A DNA stretch of 5,629 bases, from assembly GCA_903873565.1 (NCBI GenBank), contig CAIQOY010000087.1, forward strand, positions 1 to 5,629, given 5' to 3'. Source of the DNA: an uncultured Actinomycetes bacterium. GTDB taxonomy: Bacteria > Actinomycetota > Thermoleophilia > Gaiellales > F1-60-MAGs149. The position numbers and the translations under genes are program-made. This document shows positions 1-4,613 of the stretch, in pieces. Position 1 is the first letter of the stretch, and every line of letters begins with the position of its first letter. Under the pieces are notes generated by a model. It was not told the DNA's origin, searched no databases, and saw only the letters and a program-made list of their open reading frames with translations.

Positions 1-909
1 GATCTGGCCGATCGCGAACAGGCCGAGCGCCGACTCGGGGGTGCCCATGCAGGTCGAGCCGGACTGCATGTTGGCGTTCGTCAGGAACGAGCCGAGGATG
101 ACCGGGCAGCCGGGGCGGAGGAGCTGGGCCAGCGCGATGCAGGTGAAGGCCTCGGCCATCAGCTGGGCGAGGGCGGCCGGGATGGCCACCGGCGACATCG
201 CGCCCATGATCAGGAAGGGGGTCAGGAGCACGGGCTGGTTGGCCTGCGCGTAGACCCGCATCGAGTCGAGCATGCGGTCGTCCCAGTGCAGGGGCGAGTT
301 GCAGTTGAGGAGCGAGATCATCACGGGCTTGTCCTCGAGCTGCTCGCGCCCGCCGAAGACGATGCCGGCCATGTTCAGGTAGTCCTCGGCGTTCGACTCG
401 CGCACGACGTTGCCCATGTAGACCTTGTCGGTCAGGGTCTGCAGCGCGTACGACATGTCGAGGTGGCGCGAGTCGAGCGGGGCGTCGTTCGGCTCGATGA
501 TCACGCCGCCCGCGGAGTCCATCTCGGGGAACGCCTGGCAGAGCTTCGCGAAGTTGCCGAAGTCCTCGAGCGTGCCCTCCTTGCGGACGTCGCCGCGGCG
601 GGCGAAGGGCGGGCCGTAGACGCCGGCGAAGACCATGTGGTCGCCGCCGATCACCACGTCGTGCGCGGGGTTGCGCGCGTGGACGGTGAACTCGGCGGGC
701 GCCTTGGCGACCTGGGCCATCACCCAGTCGGGGTCGAAGCGGACGCGGATGCCGTCGACGGACTGGCCCTCGGCGGCGAGCAGCTCGGTCGCCCAGGGGC
801 TCGCGAACTCGACGCCGATCTCGGAGACGATCCGCCGCCAGCCGCGGTCCAGGGTCTCCATCGCGTCCTCGGAGAGGATCTCGTAGCGCGGGGCGGTGTT
901 GACGAACAT
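1..909 (-). CDS. MttB-superfamily (trimethylamine methyltransferase family) corrinoid methyltransferase, N-terminal part
   Basis: Partial: 303 codons are open from the ATG at 909 to the left edge with no stop; family members are usually about 470-520 residues, so some 60% is present. The MttB family demethylates methylated amines and betaines, transferring the methyl group to a cobalt-corrinoid carrier protein in the cytoplasm. Recognisable segments are the N-terminal helix RYEILSEDAMETLDRG (8-23), GGDHMVFAGVYGPP (88-101), the stretch DMSYALQTLTDKVYMGNVVR (151-170), LLNCNSPLHWDDRML (200-214), TPFLIMGAMSPV (230-241), and FLTNANMQSGSTCMGTPES (275-293), which are typical of this family's TIM-barrel core. 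The start is supported by a strong GGAGGT ribosome site six bases upstream. The pyrrolysine position of true TMA enzymes (around residue 334) lies outside the window, so Pyl versus non-Pyl (MtgB-like, glycine betaine type) cannot be decided. It diverges from an operon encoding the matching carrier, THF methyltransferase and activator, which supports the assignment. Substrate is unknown. Confidence 0.9.
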   Translation of the reverse strand, partial: MFVNTAPRYEILSEDAMETLDRGWRRIVSEIGVEFASPWATELLAAEGQSVDGIRVRFDPDWVMAQVAKAPAEFTVHARNPAHDVVIGGDHMVFAGVYGPPFARRGDVRKEGTLEDFGNFAKLCQAFPEMDSAGGVIIEPNDAPLDSRHLDMSYALQTLTDKVYMGNVVRESNAEDYLNMAGIVFGGREQLEDKPVMISLLNCNSPLHWDDRMLDSMRVYAQANQPVLLTPFLIMGAMSPVAIPAALAQLMAEAFTCIALAQLLRPGCPVILGSFLTNANMQSGSTCMGTPESALGLFAIGQI

Positions 910-915
910 TGACGG

Positions 916-921
916 ACCTCC
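916..921 (-). promoter_or_regulatory. Ribosome binding site of the MttB-like gene
   Basis: On the minus strand this reads GGAGGT, a near-perfect Shine-Dalgarno sequence, six bases before the ATG at 909. It fixes the start of the MttB-like gene and is one of the strongest ribosome sites in the window, suggesting high expression when transcribed. Confidence 0.8.
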
Positions 922-941
922 GAGTGATCGGCGGGGTGCTC

Positions 942-971
942 TTGACGACGGCAGGGGGATCATCCTACACT
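942..971 (+). promoter_or_regulatory. Candidate sigma-70-type promoter for the iclR-led operon
   Basis: A -35-like TTGACG (942-947) is followed after 18 bases by a -10-like TACACT (966-971). They match the TTGACA and TATAAT consensus at 5/6 and 4/6 positions. In such GC-rich DNA this pairing stands out and lies where the operon promoter is expected. Predicted transcription start is near 978, giving a leader of about 20 bases before the ATG at 999. That leader has no clear Shine-Dalgarno sequence. Prediction by eye only. Confidence 0.45.
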
Positions 972-988
972 CACGATCCGAAACGCAA
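962..988 (-). promoter_or_regulatory. Weak candidate promoter for the MttB-like gene
   Basis: On the minus strand TTGCGT (983-988) is followed, after a short 15-base spacer, by TAGGAT (962-967), which matches four of six -10 positions. It would overlap the -10 of the divergent operon promoter, so the two directions could compete or be co-regulated. The spacer is shorter than ideal and the -35 match is modest, so this is tentative. Confidence 0.25.
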
Positions 989-993
989 GTTCC
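980..993. promoter_or_regulatory. Candidate IclR-family operator (imperfect palindrome)
   Basis: The sequence GAAAC-GCAA-GTTCC is an inverted repeat with 5-base arms, four bases apart, with one mismatch. It resembles the general style of IclR-family sites (for example the E. coli IclR box built on TGGAA/TTCCA arms). It sits just downstream of the predicted operon transcription start and covers the candidate -35 of the divergent gene, a position suited to autoregulation and control of both directions. Binding is inference. Confidence 0.3.
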
Positions 994-998
994 ACACT

Positions 999-1778
999 AT
1001 GGACACCATCGCCCCACCCACCGGCACGCAGGCCATCGACCGCGCGGCGCGCCTGTTGACCCTCGTCCTCGAGGGCGGCGACCGCCTCACGGTGGGCGGG
1101 CTGAGCGAGGCGGCCAACCTCCCGAAGAGCACCACCTCGCGCCTGATCGGGGCGCTCGAGCGCCACGGCCTCGTCCAGCGCGACCCCGACACGGGCGCGC
1201 TCCTGCCGGGCCCCGAGATCGACGCCTACGCCCGGCGCAGCCGCCTCGACCCCTCGCTCGCCGACCTCGCCCAGGACCTGCTCGAGGCGATCGCCACGGT
1301 GACCGGCGAGACGGCCACCCTCTCGATCGCCACCGCGCGCGGCATCGAGCAGGTCGCACAGGCCGACGGCGCCTACATCCTCGGCTCGCTCAACTGGATG
1401 GGCCGCGCCGTCCCGTACCACGCCTCCGCCGCCGGCAAGTCGATGCTCGCCTTCGGGGCGATGCCCCTCCCCCAGGGCCCGCTCGAGGCGCTGACCCCGC
1501 GCACGAAGACCGTCCGCGCCGACCTCGTGCGCGAGCTCGAGGTCACCCGCCAGCGCGGCTACGGCCTCTCCATCGAGGAGATCGAGCCCGGCCTGATCGC
1601 CATCGGCGCCCCCGTCCGCGGGCGCGACCGCCGCGTGATCGCGGCCGTCGCGATCAGCGGCCCGAGCGTGCGCCTGACCCCCGACCGCCACCAGTCCATC
1701 GGAGAGCTGCTCGTCCGCACCGCGGCCGAGCTCGAAACCCGGATCACCAGCCAACGCCTTGAGGAGGGTGCGGCATGA
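999..1778 (+). CDS. IclR-family transcriptional regulator
   Basis: A 259-residue protein, the usual length for IclR regulators. The N-terminal winged helix-turn-helix begins at QAIDRAARLL (11-20); the HTH covers about 33-61 with recognition helix PKSTTSRLIGALERHGLV (42-59). The C-terminal effector-binding domain (about 80-255) contains the family signature HASAAGKSMLA (141-151), RGYGLSIEEIEPGLIAIGAP (186-205) and AVAISGPSVRL (216-226). I chose the ATG at 999 rather than the in-frame TTG at 909 because homology begins just after it and the longer version would overlap the divergent gene's start and include its ribosome site. No good Shine-Dalgarno precedes 999. It is first in the plus-strand operon, overlapping the next gene by ATGA, so it is likely co-transcribed and autoregulated; the ligand is probably the methylated substrate or a demethylation product (inference). 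Confidence 0.93.
   Translation: MDTIAPPTGTQAIDRAARLLTLVLEGGDRLTVGGLSEAANLPKSTTSRLIGALERHGLVQRDPDTGALLPGPEIDAYARRSRLDPSLADLAQDLLEAIATVTGETATLSIATARGIEQVAQADGAYILGSLNWMGRAVPYHASAAGKSMLAFGAMPLPQGPLEALTPRTKTVRADLVRELEVTRQRGYGLSIEEIEPGLIAIGAPVRGRDRRVIAAVAISGPSVRLTPDRHQSIGELLVRTAAELETRITSQRLEEGAA
1762..1768 (+). promoter_or_regulatory. Ribosome binding site of the corrinoid protein
   Basis: AGGAGGG lies six bases before the ATG at 1775, inside the last codons of the iclR gene. The strong site allows the carrier to be translated well above the regulator even though their reading frames overlap by four bases. Confidence 0.75.
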
Positions 1779-2440
1779 CCCACGAGGAACTGCTCCAGAA
1801 GCTGTACGACGAGACCATGGTCGGCAACGGCCCGGAGGTCATCGACCTCACGAACCAGGGGCTCGAGGACGGGCTGACGCCCGACCAGCTCCTGTTCGAC
1901 GCGCTGATCCCGGCGCTCGAGGAGGTCGGCGCCCGCTTCGAGCGCGGCGACTGGTTCGTCCCCGAGATGCTGATCGCCGGCAAGGCGATGGCCGGCGCCC
2001 TCGAGGTGCTGCGCCCGCTGCTCGCCGCCACCGGCACGGAGACCATCGGCAAGTTCGTGATGGGCACCGTCAAGGGCGACGTGCACGACATCGGCAAGAA
2101 CCTCGTCAACATCATGCTCGAGGGCGCGGGCTTCGAGGTCATCGACCTCGGCGTCCAGGTCGCCCCCGAGAAGTTCGTCGAGGCCGTCGAGGAGCACCAG
2201 CCCGACATCCTCGGGATGAGCGCCTTCCTGACCACGACGATGCCCATGTTCAAGGCGAACATCAACGCCCTCGAGAAGGCCGGCCTGCGCGACAAGGTGA
2301 TCGTCCTCGTCGGCGGCGCCCCGGTCACCCAGGAGTACGCGGACGCGGTCGCCGCCGACGGCTACGCCGCCGACGCCTCCGCCGCGGTCAAGCTCTCCAA
2401 GGACCTGATCGCCAAGCAGCGCGCCAAGGCCACCGCGTAG
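1775..2440 (+). CDS. Corrinoid (cobalamin)-binding methyl carrier protein, MttC/MtgC/MtbC type
   Basis: A 221-residue protein matching the normal 210-220 of methyltransferase corrinoid proteins. The N-terminal helical cap domain (about 1-90) includes LLFDALIPALEEVGARFERG (39-58) and FVPEMLIAGKAM (61-72). The C-terminal Rossmann-like B12 domain carries the base-off/His-on motif GDVHDIGK (101-108), i.e. Asp102-x-His104-x-x-Gly107, where His104 should be the lower cobalt ligand. Further cofactor-loop motifs are GMSAFLTTTMP (147-157) and VGGAPVT (179-185). It carries the methyl group between the MttB-like methyltransferase and the THF methyltransferase encoded downstream. The start overlaps the iclR stop (ATGA). 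Substrate-specific naming (MttC, MtgC, MtbC) is not justified from sequence alone. Confidence 0.95.
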   Translation: MTHEELLQKLYDETMVGNGPEVIDLTNQGLEDGLTPDQLLFDALIPALEEVGARFERGDWFVPEMLIAGKAMAGALEVLRPLLAATGTETIGKFVMGTVKGDVHDIGKNLVNIMLEGAGFEVIDLGVQVAPEKFVEAVEEHQPDILGMSAFLTTTMPMFKANINALEKAGLRDKVIVLVGGAPVTQEYADAVAADGYAADASAAVKLSKDLIAKQRAKATA

Positions 2441-2447
2441 GCGCCCC

Positions 2448-2837
2448 ATGGGTCTCGTCTCCCTCGTCGAGCACGCGGTCAAGAAGCCCATCTGGGACTG
2501 CCGGATGTGCGGCCAGTGCGTGCTGCACGACACCGGCATGACCTGCCCGATGACGTGCCCGAAGACCCTGCGCAACGGCCCCTGCGGCGGCGTCCGCGAG
2601 GACGGCCGCTGCGAGGTCAAGCCGGAGATGCGCTGCGTCTGGGTCAAGGCCGAGGAGCGCTCGCGCACCCTGCCCCTGATGCCGCAGGACTGGCGCGACC
2701 ACTTCAACAACCTGCGCCCGCCCGTGGACAACCGCCTCAAGGGCACCTCCTCGTGGCGCAACCTGCTGTCCGGCCGCGACCGGGAGACGCCCCCGGGCTG
2801 GACCCCCGAGGCCGAGGCCGAGAAGGCGGAGGCGTAG
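2448..2837 (+). CDS. metV: MetV-like cysteine-rich subunit of methylenetetrahydrofolate reductase (MTHFR C-terminal domain family)
   Basis: A 129-residue protein with eight cysteines in its first half: Cys18, 21, 24, 33, 37, 46, 55 and 63. The pattern WDCRMCGQCVLHDTG (16-30), CPMTCPKTLRNGPCGG (33-48) and the later RCEVKP is the hallmark of the MTHFR C-terminal/MetV family that accompanies short MetF proteins in acetogens. There MetV forms a complex with MetF and is thought to bind metal centres for electron transfer; eight cysteines could hold two [4Fe-4S] clusters, but the cofactor cannot be read from sequence. The second half (PLMPQDWRDHFNNLRPPVDN, 77-96) is also family-like, followed by an acidic Ala/Glu tail. 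Start ATG lies seven bases after the corrinoid gene, with only a weak ribosome site, suggesting translational coupling. metF follows after one base. Confidence 0.88.
   Translation: MGLVSLVEHAVKKPIWDCRMCGQCVLHDTGMTCPMTCPKTLRNGPCGGVREDGRCEVKPEMRCVWVKAEERSRTLPLMPQDWRDHFNNLRPPVDNRLKGTSSWRNLLSGRDRETPPGWTPEAEAEKAEA
2828..2832 (+). promoter_or_regulatory. Ribosome binding site of metF
   Basis: GGAGG ends six bases before the GTG at 2839, within the final codons of metV. It supports the GTG start rather than a later ATG. Confidence 0.7.
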
Positions 2838-2838
2838 C

Positions 2839-3780
2839 GTGTCGCGCCTCGGCGAGCTGCTCGACCAGGGCGGCCTGATCATCACGGGCGAGGCGCCCGT
2901 GATCGACGGCGGCACCCTCGCCGACTACGAGGCCAAGCTCGCGGAGCTCGCGCCCTGGTGCGACGCGATGAACGCCACCGACAACACGGCGGCGCACGCC
3001 CACGCCTCGAACGTGGCGATGGCGATCGCGATGCAGCGCCTCGGCGTGGAGCCGATCCTGCAGGTCGTCTGCCGCGACAAGAACCGGATCGCCCAGCAGG
3101 CCGACATCATGGGCGCCGCCCTCCACGGCGTCGAGAACATCTGCTGCCTGACCGGCGACGACGTGACCGCCGGCGACGAGTCGGAGGCGCGCCGCGTCTT
3201 CGACCTCGACGGGCCGCAGCTGATCCGCCTCGCCAACTCGCTCAAGGAGGGCCGCTACCTGTCGGGGCGGTCGGTGGGCACCCCGCCCGCCCTGGTGATC
3301 GGCGCCGTCGAGAACCCCGGCGCGCCCCCGCTCGACTACCGCGCCCAGCGCGCCGCCAAGAAGATCCTCGCCGGCGCCCGCTACCTGCAGCTGCAGATCT
3401 GCTACCACCCCGACCGCCTCGAGGCGTTCGTGGCCGCGCTGCACGAGGGCGGCTGGACGGAGCGCTGCGCGATCATCCCCACGGTGGTCGCGGTGAAGGG
3501 CGCGGGGCCCCTGCGCTTCATGGACTCGGCCGTGCCCGGCATCGCCGTCCCCGCGGAGACGATCAGCCGGGTCGCGGACGCCGAGGACCCCGCCGAGGAG
3601 GCCTACCGGCTGGTCCTCGAGCAGTCGCGCCACGCGCTGTCTCTGCCCGGCGTGCGCGGCCTGCACCTGACCGATTTCAGAAAAGACGGATCCATGGAGC
3701 GGCTCTGCCGCGACCTCGGGATCCCCCCACGCTCGGAGAGGAGCACCACTCGTGCAGACCACGATCTCGTCCGCGTCTAA
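2839..3780 (+). CDS. metF: 5,10-methylenetetrahydrofolate reductase (short MetF type)
   Basis: A 313-residue FAD/FMN-type TIM-barrel enzyme, close to the ~296 residues of E. coli MetF and lacking the eukaryotic regulatory domain. It interconverts methyl-THF and methylene-THF. Motifs: TGEAPVIDGG (16-25) with Glu18 in the place of the catalytic Glu; NATDNTAAHAHAS (45-57); CRDKNRIAQQADIMGAALHG (78-97); the flavin-proximal LTGDD (104-108; Asp107 likely equals E. coli Asp120); GAVENP (155-160); and YLQLQICY (182-188 region), with Gln185 at the usual folate-contact position. The C-terminal GLHLTDF...LCRDLGI (274-295) parallels the end of E. coli MetF. The GTG start is set by GGAGG upstream. The last ~18 residues go beyond the family end and overlap the next gene by 29 bp. 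Beside metV and a methyl-THF methyltransferase, it probably runs toward methyl oxidation here, but the reductive direction is also possible. Confidence 0.93.
   Translation: MSRLGELLDQGGLIITGEAPVIDGGTLADYEAKLAELAPWCDAMNATDNTAAHAHASNVAMAIAMQRLGVEPILQVVCRDKNRIAQQADIMGAALHGVENICCLTGDDVTAGDESEARRVFDLDGPQLIRLANSLKEGRYLSGRSVGTPPALVIGAVENPGAPPLDYRAQRAAKKILAGARYLQLQICYHPDRLEAFVAALHEGGWTERCAIIPTVVAVKGAGPLRFMDSAVPGIAVPAETISRVADAEDPAEEAYRLVLEQSRHALSLPGVRGLHLTDFRKDGSMERLCRDLGIPPRSERSTTRADHDLVRV
2881..2903 (+). repeat. Perfect inverted repeat (10-bp stem, 3-base loop) inside metF
   Basis: ATCACGGGCG (2881-2890), loop AGG, then CGCCCGTGAT (2894-2903) are exact reverse complements. The potential hairpin lies 42-64 bases into the metF message. 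No T-run follows, so it is not a standard intrinsic terminator. It could affect translation or RNA stability, or be a by-product of the codons for Ile-Thr-Gly-Glu-Ala-Pro-Val-Ile. Confidence 0.6.
3735..3743 (+). promoter_or_regulatory. Ribosome binding site of the THF methyltransferase
   Basis: GGAGAGGAG lies eight bases before the GTG at 3752 and within the end of metF. It determines the GTG start and explains why the metF 3' end encodes an unusual Ser-Glu-Arg-Ser tail. Confidence 0.7.
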
Positions 3781-4606
3781 GACGGTCACCATCGGCGGCG
3801 ACCAGCCGTTCTGCATCATCGGCGAGCGCATCAACCCCACGGGGCGCACCGCCTTCCAGGAGCAGCTGCGCGCCGGCGACCTCAGCCAGGTGCTGGTCGA
3901 CGTCGACGAGCAGATCGCGGGCGGCGCCCACGTGCTCGACGTCAACATGGGCGTGCCGCTCGCTGACGAGCCCGCGCTGCTCGCGCAGTCGATCCAGCTC
4001 GTGCAGGGGAAGACGGACCTGCCGATCTGCATCGACTCGTCCGTGGTCGAGGCGCTCGAGGCCGGCCTCGCCGTCTACCAGGGCAAGGCGCTGGTCAACT
4101 CGGTCACCTGCGAGGAGGACCGCATCGAGGCCGTCCTGCCCCTCGTCAAGCAGCACGGCGCGGCGATCATCTGCCTGACCAACGGCGAGGAGGGCATCCC
4201 CGTGCTGTGGGAGGAGCGCTTCGAGTTCTGCAAGCGGCTCGTCGACATCGTCCACGGGAAGTGGGAGATCCCCCTCGAGGACATGGTCATCGACGTGCTG
4301 GCCATGCCCGTCGGCGCGGAGCCCCAGTCGGCGTACCACTTCTTCAAGACGGTCGACGCGATCCGCTCGGAGTTCGACCTCAACATCACCTGCGGCGCCT
4401 CCAACACCTCCTTCGGCATGCCGAAGCGCCACACGCTCAACTCGACCTTCCTGGCGATGGCCGCCGGCGCCGGCATGACCAGCGCGATCATGGACGCCCG
4501 CTCCGAGGAGTGCGTGGCCGCGGTGCGCGGCTCGGACGTCCTGCTCGGCAAGGACGAGTACGGCATCGGCTGGATCGGCAACTACCGCCCGCCCGCGAAG
4601 GCCTAG
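3752..4606 (+). CDS. Methyltetrahydrofolate:corrinoid methyltransferase (AcsE/MtgA type, pterin-binding domain)
   Basis: A 284-residue TIM-barrel protein of the dihydropteroate-synthase-like pterin-binding family, somewhat longer than AcsE (~262). Motifs: IIGERINPTGR (22-32), GGAHVLDVNMG (57-67), CIDSS (93-97), LVNSVTCEEDR (114-124), GAAIICLTNGEEGIP (136-150), VIDVLAMPVG (179-188) and CGASNTSFGMP (214-224). Asp95, Asp181 and Asn218 align by eye with the pterin-contacting Asp75, Asp160 and Asn199 of Moorella AcsE. It moves a methyl group between the Co-corrinoid carrier and tetrahydrofolate; in glycine betaine demethylation MtgA makes methyl-THF. With a divergent MttB-like gene and a carrier gene in the operon, the carrier-to-THF direction is likely (inference). 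The GTG start gives a 29-bp overlap with metF; homology begins by residue ~20, leaving a short polar N-terminus. No internal cobalamin domain is present, so it is not a MetH fragment. Confidence 0.92.
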   Translation: MQTTISSASKTVTIGGDQPFCIIGERINPTGRTAFQEQLRAGDLSQVLVDVDEQIAGGAHVLDVNMGVPLADEPALLAQSIQLVQGKTDLPICIDSSVVEALEAGLAVYQGKALVNSVTCEEDRIEAVLPLVKQHGAAIICLTNGEEGIPVLWEERFEFCKRLVDIVHGKWEIPLEDMVIDVLAMPVGAEPQSAYHFFKTVDAIRSEFDLNITCGASNTSFGMPKRHTLNSTFLAMAAGAGMTSAIMDARSEECVAAVRGSDVLLGKDEYGIGWIGNYRPPAKA

Positions 4607-4613
4607 GGACGCG

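Noticed and set aside
286..912. Plus-strand open frame over the MttB-like gene
   Set aside because: It is the antisense shadow of the MttB-like gene; the protein is Val/Asp/Gly/Leu-rich without motifs, while the minus strand reads a continuous family sequence.
909..998. TTG-initiated 30-codon extension of the IclR regulator
   Set aside because: It would start on the last base of the divergent ATG, cover the other gene's ribosome site and the candidate promoter, and adds sequence without family similarity.
1559..2761. Long minus-strand open frame (400 codons) opposite iclR, the corrinoid gene and metV
   Set aside because: It lies opposite three clear family genes, has Arg/Gly/Asp-Val-rich low-complexity composition, and shows no recognisable domain; long antisense frames are expected at this G+C content.
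4463..4474. 12-base self-complementary GCCGGCGCCGGC in the THF methyltransferase gene
   Set aside because: It is explained by Ala/Gly codons (AAGAG) with G/C third positions and is not placed near any control point.
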